Origin: Comamonadaceae bacterium
GTDB taxonomy: Bacteria > Pseudomonadota > Gammaproteobacteria > Burkholderiales > Burkholderiaceae_C
Length of the DNA: 64,000 nucleotides
Assembly (NCBI GenBank): GCA_027488215.1
Contig: JAIYCB010000008.1
Coordinates: 62,001 to 126,000 of the forward strand
Direction: 5' to 3'
Shown: positions 29,126-38,452 of the stretch, piece by piece
Numbering within the stretch: the first letter of the stretch is position 1
How the letters are laid out: each line of letters opens with the position of its first letter
The notes under the pieces: generated by a model
What the model was told of the DNA's origin: nothing
What the model saw: only the letters and a program-made list of their open reading frames with translations
Database searches by the model: none
Made by a program: the position numbers and the translations under genes

Positions 29126-29770
29126 TCAGTCCTTGGGGCTGTCCAGCAAGGCGCGCACATCGTGTGCAAAGCCTTCGAGTTCAGTCTCAATTTGGGCAAT
29201 TCGACGGCCCAAGAGGTTGTAACCCAGCACGGCGGGAATCGCTACCGCCAGACCGGCAGCGGTCATGACCAGGGCTTCGCCGACGGGCCCGGCGATCTGT
29301 TCAATGCGAATGGGACCACCGTCAGCCATGCCACTGAGTGCATTGAAGATGCCCCAAACCGTGCCCAGCAAACCGATGAAAGGTGAAGTGGAACCGGCGG
29401 TGGCGAGCAAGACCTGACCCCACTGCAACCGGCGCAGCACCAATTGCATGGCATCACGCAGCACACGGGTAAGTTGATGGTGAGGCTGCCCCGCCGAGGC
29501 CAAAGAGCCCTTGGTGGACTGCATGGTGGCATCAAGCAAAGGCAGCACGCAGGATTCGCGGTCAAACTGCGCCACACGCTGGCGAGCATCGTCAATATCT
29601 TGAGCCTGCCAGAACGCAGCTACGCTGCGCGGCACATCTTGAGAGACGCGCGAGAGCAAACGCCATTTCCAGGCGATCACCACCCAGCTGCCCACCGACA
29701 AGGCCAAAAGCATGACAGCGAGCACCCGGCTGACGACATCGCTGTGCAGCAAGAAGTCGTTGAGGCTCAT
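29126..29770 (-). CDS. exbB: MotA/TolQ/ExbB proton channel protein
   Basis: This 214-residue inner-membrane protein has three membrane segments: near residues 15-35, then LATAGSTSPFIGLLGTVWGIF, then VMTAAGLAVAIPAVLGYNLL. These match the ExbB/TolQ fold. Together with exbD it should form the proton-driven motor for a TonB protein. It lies between dapB and exbD on the same strand. No tonB gene is adjacent; the nearest TonB-like protein is at 15743-16690. Confidence 0.92.
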   Translation of the reverse strand: MSLNDFLLHSDVVSRVLAVMLLALSVGSWVVIAWKWRLLSRVSQDVPRSVAAFWQAQDIDDARQRVAQFDRESCVLPLLDATMQSTKGSLASAGQPHHQLTRVLRDAMQLVLRRLQWGQVLLATAGSTSPFIGLLGTVWGIFNALSGMADGGPIRIEQIAGPVGEALVMTAAGLAVAIPAVLGYNLLGRRIAQIETELEGFAHDVRALLDSPKD

Positions 29771-29792
29771 GGGCGGCTTTCTTGAGGCTGGG

Positions 29793-30608
29793 TCAGCGCA
29801 AGTTCAACACATCGAACATGTCAAACAGCCCTCGCTGCTGCCCAGCCAGGAAACGCGCGGCGCGCAAACTGCCTTGCGCATAGGTGGCGCGACTGGAGGA
29901 TTTGTGCGTCACCTCGATGCGCTCGCCAATCCCGGCAAACAACACGGTGTGCTCGCCCACGATGTCTCCACCGCGAATGGTCGAAAAGCCGATGGTGGAC
30001 GGGTCACGTTCGCCGGTGTGTCCATAGCGTTCGTAAACGGCGCACTCTTTCAAGTCACGCCCAATGGCCTCGGCGATCACCTCGCCCATTTTCAGGGCAG
30101 TGCCCGAGGGGGCGTCCACCTTGTGGCGGTGGTGGGCTTCGATGATCTCAATGTCGTAACCCGTGGACATGGCTTGAGCGGCCATTTGCAGCAGCTTCAG
30201 GGTGACATTGACGCCCACACTCATGTTAGGCGCCATCACGATGGCGATGTCTCTGGCCATCTCGGCGATCTCGGCCTTTTGGGTATCGGTGAATCCGGTG
30301 GTACCAATGACCGCCTTGACACCCAGTTCACGGCAGACTTTCAGGTGCGCCAGCGTGCCGTCGGGGCGGGTGAAATCGATCAGGCAAGAAGCACCTTGCA
30401 AGCCTGCATGCAAATCGGCGGTGACTGCGGTGCCGGTGACCCGGCCTTGAGCGGCGCCGGCATCTTGTCCGAGCGCAGGGCTGGCCAAGATGTCCAGCGC
30501 GCCAGAAAGGCGACAATCGTCTGAGGACAAAATGGCTTCGATCAGCATGTGCCCCATGCGGCCGGATGCGCCGGCGACCGTGATGGGCATAAGATTCATT
30601 GTGGTCAT
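29793..30608 (-). CDS. dapB: 4-hydroxy-tetrahydrodipicolinate reductase
   Basis: DapB reduces the DapA product in the lysine and diaminopimelate pathway. The protein of about 271 residues has the nucleotide-binding [12 protein letters not shown] start. The catalytic segment is [15 protein letters not shown]. Several in-frame ATGs exist (30608, 30599, 30590) and none has a clear ribosome site; I chose the longest ATG form. It lies between bamE and exbB, as in related genomes. Confidence 0.94.
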   Translation of the reverse strand: MTTMNLMPITVAGASGRMGHMLIEAILSSDDCRLSGALDILASPALGQDAGAAQGRVTGTAVTADLHAGLQGASCLIDFTRPDGTLAHLKVCRELGVKAVIGTTGFTDTQKAEIAEMARDIAIVMAPNMSVGVNVTLKLLQMAAQAMSTGYDIEIIEAHHRHKVDAPSGTALKMGEVIAEAIGRDLKECAVYERYGHTGERDPSTIGFSTIRGGDIVGEHTVLFAGIGERIEVTHKSSSRATYAQGSLRAARFLAGQQRGLFDMFDVLNLR

Positions 30609-30678
30609 GGCTTGAATGGGCAAAAGAATGAGGGCTCGGCAATCAGGGGCCTATCATGGGACGCCCAGAACCTGGTAA

Positions 30679-31236
30679 TCAACGTGTGGCCGGCTCCAGT
30701 GGCGGGTAATTCCGCGGCAAAGCGGCAGGTGTGCTGGGTACCGCAAGAGCAGGCACATTGGCACGTGGGGTAGGGGTGAATTTTTTCAAATCTTCCTCGC
30801 TGGCTTGCAAAGGAGGCAATTTGCCTACCGACTGGGGCCGCACCAAGCGACCGGCAAACTCAGACTCACTGGGCAGAACATCGCTGTCCACTTGCTCCAG
30901 CACATCGCCCTTGAAGTAGACGGTCAGCTTGAAGTTTTGGGCGGCCACACCCTGGCGCTGGATGCTGAAAGCGTAGTCCCAGCGATCAGCATGGAACAAA
31001 CTGGTGATCAAGGGTGTTCCCAGAATTTCTCGCACCTGAGCACGCGCCATGCCGGGACGCAATGCCTGACGCTGCTCTTTGGATACAAAATTGCCTTGGA
31101 CCACCTCAGGCACAAAGGGTTTGAATGTGTCGCGGCTCACAGAGCCGGACAAGCTGCCGCAACCTGCCAAGCTCATGCCCAGCAAGAGGGCTGCAAGGCC
31201 TTGGACGGAAAGACGAAAAGTCATAGAAGCTGTCAT
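30679..31236 (-). CDS. bamE: Outer-membrane assembly lipoprotein BamE
   Basis: BamE is a lipoprotein of the BAM complex that folds outer-membrane beta-barrels. The 185-residue product has a lipoprotein signal with lipobox LAGC near residue 26. The SmpA/OmlA domain follows (RPGMARAQVREILGTPL and FHADRWDYAFS). A Pro-rich tail of about 60 residues is longer than in E. coli BamE. It is divergent from fur, a conserved pairing. Confidence 0.93.
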   Translation of the reverse strand: MTASMTFRLSVQGLAALLLGMSLAGCGSLSGSVSRDTFKPFVPEVVQGNFVSKEQRQALRPGMARAQVREILGTPLITSLFHADRWDYAFSIQRQGVAAQNFKLTVYFKGDVLEQVDSDVLPSESEFAGRLVRPQSVGKLPPLQASEEDLKKFTPTPRANVPALAVPSTPAALPRNYPPLEPATR

Positions 31237-31320
31237 GGTTGAGGGCGTGCCGATATGATCTGGTCATTGTAGCGGCAGCCTTGCCGCTGACCGCCACCGG
31301 CGACCCCAGCCCAACCATCC

Positions 31321-31752
31321 ATGAGCCAGATTGACGAACTGAAAAACAACGGCCTGAAAGCCACCCTGCCGCGCCTGAAAATCCTGGAGGTTTTTCAAAG
31401 CGGCTCGATGCGCCACATGACGGCCGAGGACGTGTTCCGTCAACTCCTCAAAGACAACGCCGACATCGGACTGGCCACCGTCTACCGGGTGCTGACCCAG
31501 TTCGAGCAGGCGGGCATCCTGAGTCGAAACCACTTTGAAAGTGGTAAGGCGGTGTACGAACTCAACGAAGGCCAGCACCACGACCACATGGTGTGTCTGG
31601 ACTGCGGTCGGGTAGAAGAGTTTTATGACGCTGAAATCGAGTCGCGCCAGCAAGCTGTGGCAATGGCCAAGGGCTTTGTGATCGCCGACCATGCCCTGAG
31701 CCTATACGCCCACTGCACGCAAAAGCCCTGCCCCCACCGCCATGTCATCTGA
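31321..31752 (+). CDS. fur: Ferric uptake regulator Fur
   Basis: Fur is the iron-responsive repressor of iron uptake genes. The 143-residue protein has the winged-helix DNA-binding half with [18 protein letters not shown]. The metal-binding half has the [16 protein letters not shown] segment and a second Cys near the His-rich end. It is divergent from bamE, with 84 bases between them for both promoters. Confidence 0.97.
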   Translation: MSQIDELKNNGLKATLPRLKILEVFQSGSMRHMTAEDVFRQLLKDNADIGLATVYRVLTQFEQAGILSRNHFESGKAVYELNEGQHHDHMVCLDCGRVEEFYDAEIESRQQAVAMAKGFVIADHALSLYAHCTQKPCPHRHVI

Positions 31753-31767
31753 AAAGCGGCAGTGCTT

Positions 31768-32709
31768 TCAGCCCATGGCGCGGCGCTGTCGCTCAATGAA
31801 CTCCTGATAGGTGTCAATGCCGCGCATCTGCAAGATGGTGTTTCGGACAGCCGCTTCCACCAAAACCGCAATGTTGCGCCCTGCAATGACCTGTATCACC
31901 ACCTTTTGTACCGGGATACCCAACACGTCTTGCCGCAAAGGCTCGGAAGGCAGGCGTTCGTAATCACGCTCCAGCGTTTCACGCCGAACCAGATGCACGA
32001 TGAGTTTCAGCCGCATTTTTCGGCGCACAGCCGTCTCGCCAAAGATGGCACGGATGTCCAAGAGTCCAATGCCACGAACTTCCAACAGGTTTTGCAGCAA
32101 ATCAGGACAACGCGCCTCGATCGTTGTCTGGTTGATGCGGTAGAGGTCTACCGCATCGTCGGCCACTAGGCCATTGCCACGAGAAATCAATTCCAGGCCC
32201 AATTCGCTTTTGCCAAGACCTGACTCGCCCGTGATGAGCACACCCATTCCCAATATGTCCATGAACACACCGTGCATGGTGATGCGATCAGCAAAGTGTT
32301 TGGACAAATACGCACGCAGCACATCAATGACAAAGGCCGACGACTGCACGGTGGCAAACATCGGGATTTGTGCACGCTCGCACATGGCCAACAAAGCCTC
32401 GGGAGCAGTTTGACCGTCGGCGAGCACCAGCACGGGCGGCTCCAGCGTCACAATGCGGGCGATGCGCCGCGAGCAGTCATCGGGCGTACCGTTGGTCAGG
32501 TAGGCCACTTCACGTGGTCCCAGAATCTGCACACGATAGGGATGGATGTAATTGAGATAGCCCACCAGATCTGCGCCGGAGCGGGCCTGGCGCACGGCAA
32601 CCTCGTCAAAGCGCCTCTCTGAAGCACCCAAGCCCGCTTGCCACTGCCACTTGAGTTGTTGGCGGTGGTCCTCAAAAAGAACATCGGCGCTGATGACGGA
32701 GGGCTTCAT
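31768..32709 (-). CDS. hprK: HPr kinase/phosphorylase
   Basis: HprK phosphorylates and dephosphorylates HPr on a serine, linking the PTS to metabolism in Betaproteobacteria. The 313-residue protein has the Walker [16 protein letters not shown] and the following signature [15 protein letters not shown]. The ATG at 32709 (MKPSVISAD) lies 25 bases after the ptsN stop; a TTG start at 32766 would overlap ptsN. ptsH and ptsI are not in the window. Confidence 0.95.
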   Translation of the reverse strand: MKPSVISADVLFEDHRQQLKWQWQAGLGASERRFDEVAVRQARSGADLVGYLNYIHPYRVQILGPREVAYLTNGTPDDCSRRIARIVTLEPPVLVLADGQTAPEALLAMCERAQIPMFATVQSSAFVIDVLRAYLSKHFADRITMHGVFMDILGMGVLITGESGLGKSELGLELISRGNGLVADDAVDLYRINQTTIEARCPDLLQNLLEVRGIGLLDIRAIFGETAVRRKMRLKLIVHLVRRETLERDYERLPSEPLRQDVLGIPVQKVVIQVIAGRNIAVLVEAAVRNTILQMRGIDTYQEFIERQRRAMG

Positions 32710-32734
32710 CGCCTGCAGGTAATTGAAGAGGAAA

Positions 32735-33202
32735 TCAGGCGGTTTGAGCTGATTGCCATTGTGCAATCAACTGGTGGAGACCTGCCTGGGCCGTGCTGTT
32801 TTTGATGCTTTCACGCAAGGCGGTATCGCTGAGCAACTCGGCAATCTCGGACAAAATTTCCAGGTGCTTTTGGGTCGCTGCCTCGGGCACCAGCAAAAAG
32901 ATCAGCAAGTTAACCGGTTGCTCGTCAGGGGCATCAAAACCGATCGGCTGAGCCAACTGAAAGACAGCGGCCATTGGAGATTTGAGGCCCTTGATGCGCC
33001 CGTGCGGGATGGCCACACCGTGGCCCAAGCCCGTGGAGCCCAATCGCTCACGGGCAAAAAGACTGTCAGTGACCAGTGCACGCGACAAGCCATGCAGATT
33101 CTCAAAGAGAAGTCCGGCTTCTTCGAATGCACGTTTCTTGCTGGTGGCTTCCACTCCCACAAGAACTTGGGCAACAGGCAATATGGATGAAAGTCGGTTC
33201 AT
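32735..33202 (-). CDS. ptsN: Nitrogen-PTS EIIA protein PtsN
   Basis: PtsN is the terminal phosphoacceptor of the regulatory nitrogen PTS and adjusts potassium and nitrogen metabolism. The 155-residue protein has the EIIA active site with the phosphorylated His in [11 protein letters not shown]. The ATG at 33202 (MNRLSSILP) gives the family length; the reading frame extends upstream without support. It lies between hpf and hprK. Confidence 0.94.
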   Translation of the reverse strand: MNRLSSILPVAQVLVGVEATSKKRAFEEAGLLFENLHGLSRALVTDSLFARERLGSTGLGHGVAIPHGRIKGLKSPMAAVFQLAQPIGFDAPDEQPVNLLIFLLVPEAATQKHLEILSEIAELLSDTALRESIKNSTAQAGLHQLIAQWQSAQTA

Positions 33203-33297
33203 GGTCGAGGCAGGATTATGCACCCGATCCACAATCAGGCTTTGACGCTGAACTGATCGGGGTACATCTGGCTGATCCTTGGCGTACAAAGGTCGCG

Positions 33298-33323
33298 AAA
33301 AAAAGGGCCGCTTACTGCGGCCC
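33298..33323 (-). terminator. Rho-independent terminator after hpf
   Basis: On the minus strand GGGCCGC pairs with GCGGCCC around a five-base loop and is followed by seven T. It lies 20 bases beyond the hpf stop. It separates hpf from the ptsN-hprK unit, whose promoter is probably in 33203-33297. Confidence 0.9.
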
Positions 33324-33343
33324 CGTGGGAGAAATCAGGCAGA

Positions 33344-33673
33344 TCACATCATCCGCTTGGGTGCACTGTGCTGGTGGTCGGTAATGCGGTCCTTGTGTCT
33401 GACCACCTGTCGATCGAGCTTGTCCACCAGATCGTCTACAGCGGCGTACAGGTCTTCGTGGGCACTTTCAGCAAACAGGTCATTGCCTTTGACGTGGATG
33501 TTGCACTCGGCGCGTTGACGCTTTTCCTTTTCCTTCTGCTTTTCAACGGTCAGCAGCACTTTCACATCGACCACCTGATCGAAATGCCGGGTGATGCGAT
33601 CGAGTTTCCCCGTGACGTACTGACGCAAGGCCGGGGTCACTTCCAGATGGTGCCCGCTGATGGTTAAATTCAT
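33344..33673 (-). CDS. hpf: Ribosome hibernation-promoting factor, short form
   Basis: Hpf binds the 30S decoding centre and silences ribosomes in stationary phase. At 109 residues it is the short type. It shows [20 protein letters not shown] at the N terminus and the [20 protein letters not shown] segment. The ATG at 33673 has GGAGG nine bases upstream. In most Burkholderiales rpoN lies just upstream; here that place is a 247-base gap and then an MFS gene. Confidence 0.95.
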   Translation of the reverse strand: MNLTISGHHLEVTPALRQYVTGKLDRITRHFDQVVDVKVLLTVEKQKEKEKRQRAECNIHVKGNDLFAESAHEDLYAAVDDLVDKLDRQVVRHKDRITDHQHSAPKRMM

Positions 33674-33705
33674 AATCGTCGCCTCCATAGATTCAGGATA
33701 GGGGA

Positions 33706-33747
33706 AGCCCCGCCTGGGCGGGACTCTGAAACCACCTTTGAGGGTGG
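33706..33747. other. Tandem hairpins upstream of hpf
   Basis: AGCCCCGCC (33706-33714) pairs with GGCGGGACT (33717-33725), counting one wobble, and CCACC (33732-33736) pairs with GGTGG (33743-33747). They lie 33-75 bases before the hpf start codon, in its probable 5' leader. No T run follows on either strand, so they are not typical terminators. No gene is seen in 33674-33920. Confidence 0.45.
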
Positions 33748-33920
33748 GTCAGCCCCACTATGCGCCGCCAAAAATGGAAAAGCAATACGCCGACAACTAA
33801 ACCTGTAACGTCCGCCGCTTTTGCCCCCAAAACCCCATTTCAGTGCTATCGTTCGATTTGAGACTCGGATTAGGAATCGCTAGCCCAGAGTCCCCCTTTC
33901 AACCAGACGCCCGGTCAAAC

Positions 33921-35147
33921 TCAGCACTGAGCCTGTGTCTTCACCCCATGCAGGCGCAAATGCCCGGCCAGCCAGACGCTCAGCACGCTGGCCAACACCC
34001 CCAACATGCCCGCCACCCAGTAAAAGGTGAGTTGCCCCTGCGCATCTCGCCCGATGATCAGCCCTGCCACCAAGGCCGCCAAACCCATCGAGGTCGACTG
34101 TACCGCCGAGTTGAGGGTCATGAACGTGCCCCGTAGACGCGGCTCTACGGATGAAGAAATCATGGCCATTCCCGGAATCATGCGTCCACTCATGACGGTA
34201 AAAAACAAAGTCGAAATGGTCAGCAAGCCCCATAAAGGCAGACCCTGCGACAGCGTGGTGGCCATCAAAGGTACGGTCACTGCCAAAGCCAGGCGCTGAA
34301 ACATCCTGACTTTGCCCACTCGGTCTGTCAGGCGGCCGACGTAACGGGCGCTGAGCAAAGTGGCCACTCCGCCGCACAGGTAGATCCAGGGCACCTCAGA
34401 TGCCTGCATGCCCGCATTGGACTGAAGGTAAATGGTGATGTAAGGAATCACGGTGAATGCCGCGAACATCATCAGCCCAGAGACGGCAAAAGCCTTGAGA
34501 TGGTTGGGTTCGACCAGCACCTGACCGATACTGCGCCAAGAGCTCACCCGCTCAGGGTGGTGTAGGTGCGCATCCAAACGGGGCAAGGTTTGCCAGGCGC
34601 CCAGCGCCAGCAAACCCACCAATGCCGCAATGCCAAAAAAGGGCGCATGCCAATTGAAATGCGCCGCCAAAAACAGGCCGAGCGGCACACCCGCCACGGT
34701 AGAAACGGAAAATGAGGTCATCACCACGCTCATGGCACGACCCCTGCGTTCGAAGGGGATCACATCGGCCACGATGGTCTGGGACAAGGCCGACAAGACC
34801 CCGCCAAACAAACCTGCAGCCACACGCGCCGCCATCAACCACAGATAGTCGGGGGCCAGGGCGCAAGCGAGAGTGGCCAGCCCGAACAGGCTGTACATAC
34901 TCAAGAGCAAGTGCTTGCGTCCAAAGCGGTCGATGTAGGTGGCCGCCATCAAACCAGACAGGGCCGCCGACAGGGTGTAGGCCGAGACCAGCAACCCGAA
35001 CTGGGCGTTGCTGATGCCGAACAAAGCCGTGAACTGCGGCCCCAGCGGCATCATGATCATGAAATCGAGGATGTGGGTGAACTGGATGCCGGCCAGCGTG
35101 AACAGCAGCCAGCGCTCACGGCGCGGGGTCAAGTGGGGGGTGGTCAT
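33921..35147 (-). CDS. MFS transporter (DHA1-like)
   Basis: This 408-residue protein has about 12 hydrophobic segments. The MFS loop motif appears as DRFGRKHLLL after helix 2, and a second copy GRLTDRVGKVRM lies between the halves. It resembles drug/H+ antiporter-1 efflux pumps such as the AraJ group, but the substrate cannot be predicted. It stands alone, divergent from the patatin gene, in the place where rpoN would be expected upstream of hpf. Confidence 0.85.
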   Translation of the reverse strand: MTTPHLTPRRERWLLFTLAGIQFTHILDFMIMMPLGPQFTALFGISNAQFGLLVSAYTLSAALSGLMAATYIDRFGRKHLLLSMYSLFGLATLACALAPDYLWLMAARVAAGLFGGVLSALSQTIVADVIPFERRGRAMSVVMTSFSVSTVAGVPLGLFLAAHFNWHAPFFGIAALVGLLALGAWQTLPRLDAHLHHPERVSSWRSIGQVLVEPNHLKAFAVSGLMMFAAFTVIPYITIYLQSNAGMQASEVPWIYLCGGVATLLSARYVGRLTDRVGKVRMFQRLALAVTVPLMATTLSQGLPLWGLLTISTLFFTVMSGRMIPGMAMISSSVEPRLRGTFMTLNSAVQSTSMGLAALVAGLIIGRDAQGQLTFYWVAGMLGVLASVLSVWLAGHLRLHGVKTQAQC

Positions 35148-35207
35148 GGAACAATGCCGTTGAATTGTTTGAATCTAACATCCACAGCCCCATCACTGCG
35201 TCCTCAC

Positions 35208-36440
35208 ATGCCCATGGACCCCTTGACGCCCAACCCACCGATGTCTCGCCCAACACCATACCGGTCGCCACGCCCCATGCAGGGGCTGGTTTTGATGGGT
35301 GGCGGCGCCCGCACCGCTTACCAGGCAGGGGCACTGCAGGCCATAGGCCAGTTGCTGAGCCGATCCGCGGGTTCATCGCAAGCTTTCCCTTTTCAGGTGC
35401 TGGCGGGGACTTCGGCCGGGGCCTTGAACGCCACGTTTTTGGCCTGTAAGGCCTTGGACGGCCTGGCCGGGTTGGAAGACCTGGCCCAGTTCTGGACCCA
35501 GATCCGCACCCAGGCCGTTTACCGCCTGCCGCAAACCCCATTGGACAAATTCAGCCGATGGGCCACGGCTTTGGGTTTGCTGCGCTCTGCACGCGACCAT
35601 GCCGCCCTCATGGACAGCCTGGTCCTGGCGAACACCTTGCACCAAGCGATTGACCTTGAACGGATCGACACCGCCTTGAAAAGTGGCGTGCTGGAAGCTC
35701 TGGCCGTTACCGCGTCGAGTTATTCGAGCGGCGTGCACTGGACTTTTTGCCAGACCCGTGATGGCCAGCCCCTTGGTTGGAGCCGCCCAGGCCGACGCGC
35801 CGAGCAACAGCCCATCACCATAGAGCACCTGATGGCGTCCAGCGCCATTCCCTTCATTTTCCCGTGCACGCCCCTGTGGGTGGATGGCGGCATGGAATTT
35901 TTTGGAGACGGCTCGATGCGGCAGATTTCCCCCTTTTCATCAGCGGTACACCTCGGGGCGGAGCGGATTTTGGCCATAGGTGTAAGCCAACCGCAACGCG
36001 CCAGTCTGGCTGGACCTGGCCACACCGCTGGACGACCTTCCCTGGGCACGATCGCTGGCCATGCCATGGCCAGCGTGTTCCACGACACCCTGCAAGCCGA
36101 TGCGGAGCAAATCATCCAGATCAACAAGGCCCTCGACAGCTTGCCTGAACCGGTCCGCGCAGGTTTGCCCTTGCGCCCAGTACAAGTCTTGACCTTGCAA
36201 CCCAGCGCCTCGCTCGACGCCTTGGCACAAGACCATGCCCACACCTTGCCCCGACCCATCCTGCGGGTGCTGGAAGGGCTGGGCGCCCTCAGGGGCAGCG
36301 GTGCGGCGCTGGCCAGCTATTTGCTTTTCGAACCAGGCTTCATCGCGGCGCTGATGGCCCTGGGCCAAGCCGATGTCCAGGCACGTGCTGACGAAATCCT
36401 TTCTTTTCTACGCCCCGCAGCTTCCCATCCGGTGCGATAA
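35208..36440 (+). CDS. Patatin-like phospholipase
   Basis: This is a probable Ser-Asp dyad lipid acyl hydrolase. The 410-residue protein has the patatin oxyanion loop MGGGARTAYQAGAL near residue 30. The nucleophile elbow GTSAGALN and the Asp of VDGGMEFFGDGS complete the active site. There is no signal peptide, so it is probably cytoplasmic or membrane-associated. An unusual N-terminal extension of about 20 Pro-rich residues precedes the domain; the ATG at 35208 is uncertain (35214 and 35241 also fit). It ends just before the corA leader. Confidence 0.88.
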   Translation: MPMDPLTPNPPMSRPTPYRSPRPMQGLVLMGGGARTAYQAGALQAIGQLLSRSAGSSQAFPFQVLAGTSAGALNATFLACKALDGLAGLEDLAQFWTQIRTQAVYRLPQTPLDKFSRWATALGLLRSARDHAALMDSLVLANTLHQAIDLERIDTALKSGVLEALAVTASSYSSGVHWTFCQTRDGQPLGWSRPGRRAEQQPITIEHLMASSAIPFIFPCTPLWVDGGMEFFGDGSMRQISPFSSAVHLGAERILAIGVSQPQRASLAGPGHTAGRPSLGTIAGHAMASVFHDTLQADAEQIIQINKALDSLPEPVRAGLPLRPVQVLTLQPSASLDALAQDHAHTLPRPILRVLEGLGALRGSGAALASYLLFEPGFIAALMALGQADVQARADEILSFLRPAASHPVR

Positions 36441-36456
36441 TCTGATCGATTCATTT

Positions 36457-36535
36457 CGGAGACATATTGCCGTGGAAACTACCCCGAGTCGGTAGCTTTC
36501 GGACGCCTTGAGCATAAGCCCATCGTTCGAAAGCT
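36457..36535 (+). promoter_or_regulatory. Structured leader with mini-ORF upstream of corA
   Basis: GGAG (36458-36461) precedes a GTG-initiated seven-codon frame with stop TAG (36472-36495, reading M-E-T-T-P-S-R). That frame spans hairpin A: CTACC at 36479-36483 pairs with GGTAG at 36491-36495. Hairpin B pairs AGCTTTCG (36494-36501) with CGAAAGCT (36528-36535). A and B share bases, so they exclude each other. The layout suggests translation-sensitive control of corA. It is inference and I do not recognise it as a known riboswitch. Confidence 0.45.
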
Positions 36536-36598
36536 GCAGCACAACCTACTTCGCCGCCCATTTGAACCTTTGGCACCTGGCCATTTTTCGGATTCGCC

Positions 36599-37585
36599 AT
36601 GCTCAATATCTTCACCCTCGCCAACGGCCGCCTCTTTCAAGAAGAGATCGAGTCATTGGAAGAACTCTCTCGCTTCCAACCCATCTGGGTCGACTTGGAG
36701 TCGCCCACGCCGGAAGAAAAGCGCTGGATCAAACAGTACTTCGGCCTGTCCATCCCCGAAGACGCGATGGACGAGGACATCGAGGAATCGGCGCGCTTTT
36801 ACGAAGAAGACAACGGTGAGCTGCACATCCGTTCGGACTTCTTGATCGCTGACGAAGACGAGCCGCGCACGGTGCGCTGCGCCTTTATCCTAAACCAGCA
36901 CAACGCCGACCTGAAAAGCCAGGGCGTGCTCTTTTCCATCCACGACGAGGACGTGCCGGTGTTTCGCTTGCTGCGCATGCGCGCGCGCCGCGCACCAGGC
37001 CTGATCGAAGACGCCAAGGAAGTGCTTCTCAAGCTGTTTGACGCCGACGCCGAATACTCGGCCGATACCCTCGAAGGCATTTACGACAAACTCGAAACCG
37101 CCGGTAAAAAAGTGTTGTCGGGCGATGTGACCGACGCCATGGCCGGAGAGGTGCTGGGCGCGATTGCGCGGCAAGAAGACTTGAACGGCCGCATCCGCCG
37201 CAACGTGATGGACACGCGACGCGCCGTGAGCTTCATGATGCGCTCCAAGATGCTCAACGCCGAGCAGTTCGAAGAAGCCCGCCAGATCTTGCGTGACATC
37301 GACTCGCTCGACTCGCACACGGCCTTTCTGTTTGACAAGATCAACTTCTTGATGGATGCCACCGTCGGTTTCATCAACATCAACCAGAACAAGATCATCA
37401 AGATCTTCTCGGTGGCCAGCGTCGCCTTGCTGCCGCCCACCTTGATCGCGAGCCTGTACGGCATGAACTTCCAGTACATGCCCGAGTTGTCGCAAAAGTG
37501 GGGCTACCCCTATGCCCTGGCGCTGATGGTTGCCAGCGCCGTGGTGCCCATGTGGTACTTCCGTCGCCGGGGTTGGCTCAAATAA
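36599..37585 (+). CDS. corA: Magnesium/cobalt transporter CorA
   Basis: CorA is a pentameric Mg2+ channel of the inner membrane. The 328-residue protein has a large acidic, charged cytoplasmic N-terminal domain and two C-terminal membrane helices. The signature YGMN lies at the end of the first helix (LIASLYGMNFQYMPEL). A 158-base untranslated region with two mutually exclusive hairpins precedes it. It is convergent with mtnN, only seven bases away. Confidence 0.96.
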   Translation: MLNIFTLANGRLFQEEIESLEELSRFQPIWVDLESPTPEEKRWIKQYFGLSIPEDAMDEDIEESARFYEEDNGELHIRSDFLIADEDEPRTVRCAFILNQHNADLKSQGVLFSIHDEDVPVFRLLRMRARRAPGLIEDAKEVLLKLFDADAEYSADTLEGIYDKLETAGKKVLSGDVTDAMAGEVLGAIARQEDLNGRIRRNVMDTRRAVSFMMRSKMLNAEQFEEARQILRDIDSLDSHTAFLFDKINFLMDATVGFININQNKIIKIFSVASVALLPPTLIASLYGMNFQYMPELSQKWGYPYALALMVASAVVPMWYFRRRGWLK

Positions 37586-37592
37586 GGCCTGC

Positions 37593-38354
37593 TCAAACGG
37601 GCTGGCGACAGATCAGCCACTGGGACAAAATCGCCAGACTGTAACGGCTGGCCACCTCTCGGATGAAGCGCTGAAAGTCGGTGTGCGCCGCGTCGTCGGC
37701 TCGGTCCGAGATGGTGCGCACTGCCGCAAAGGGCACGCCGTAATCGTGGCACACCTGCGCCACGGCCGCGCCCTCCATCTCCACCGCCAAAGCCTTGGGC
37801 AGCGATTGGCGCAGTGCCTGGCTTTCGGCCGAAGTCGAGATAAAACGGTCACCACTGAGGATCAGTCCTTGATGAACACGAGGCACATGCAATTGAAACT
37901 CGGCCAAGGTGCCCGCCCCCAGATGCAACGCGGCATTGGCCAACACCTGCCCGCTGGCTTGTGCCAGTTGGCCCCCCAAATCGACATCGGCCTCAAAGCG
38001 AGCTCGGCCATACAGGGGCACTTCATGGCGTGGGAACAAAGGTGACGCGTCCATGTCGTGTTGCACAAAACCATCGGCCACCACCACATCGCCCACCCGT
38101 ACCCCTGAGCCGAGACCGCCCGCCACCCCCGTGAAGACCAGGGCATCGACCTCAAAACGATCCAGCAGCACCGTGGCCGTCGTGGCCGCTGCCACTTTGC
38201 CGATGCGCGACAACACCGCCACCACCGAATGGCCCTGCCAATGGCCCACCCAATAATCGCGCCCCGCCACCTTCACGCGCTGCTCATCGGGCATGGCCGC
38301 CAACACGGCGGCCAGTTCTTCGTGCATGGCACTCATGATACCGATCACGGCCAT
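37593..38354 (-). CDS. mtnN: 5'-methylthioadenosine/S-adenosylhomocysteine nucleosidase
   Basis: This enzyme hydrolyses MTA and SAH in methionine salvage and removes products of methyl transfer. The 253-residue protein has the PNP/UDP-family N terminus GIMSAMHEELAAVL with the catalytic Glu. It also has the TGVAGGLGSGVRVGDVV loop, the AVEMEGAAVAQV substrate site, and the catalytic Asp in RTISDRAD. A related phosphorylase role is possible, but these residues fit the nucleosidase. Confidence 0.92.
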   Translation of the reverse strand: MAVIGIMSAMHEELAAVLAAMPDEQRVKVAGRDYWVGHWQGHSVVAVLSRIGKVAAATTATVLLDRFEVDALVFTGVAGGLGSGVRVGDVVVADGFVQHDMDASPLFPRHEVPLYGRARFEADVDLGGQLAQASGQVLANAALHLGAGTLAEFQLHVPRVHQGLILSGDRFISTSAESQALRQSLPKALAVEMEGAAVAQVCHDYGVPFAAVRTISDRADDAAHTDFQRFIREVASRYSLAILSQWLICRQPV

Positions 38355-38378
38355 GGATCACCCCTTGTTCTGCACTTT

Positions 38379-38413
38379 AAAAAAGAAAACGGCCACCTTG
38401 AAACAGGCGGCCG
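38379..38413 (-). terminator. Probable rho-independent terminator after fadD
   Basis: CGGCCACC (38390-38397) pairs with GGCGGCCG (38406-38413) with one mismatch. On the minus strand it is followed by TTTTCTTTTTT. It lies 40 bases beyond the fadD stop. Confidence 0.8.
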
Positions 38414-38452
38414 CTGGCCTGCGTGCAGGGCTTGAGCCCCTCAACTGCGCCA

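Noticed and set aside
36441-36598. A known Mg2+ riboswitch (M-box) or yybP-ykoY element upstream of corA
   Set aside because: The sequence does not show the conserved cores I know for either class; only hairpins and a mini-ORF are supported.
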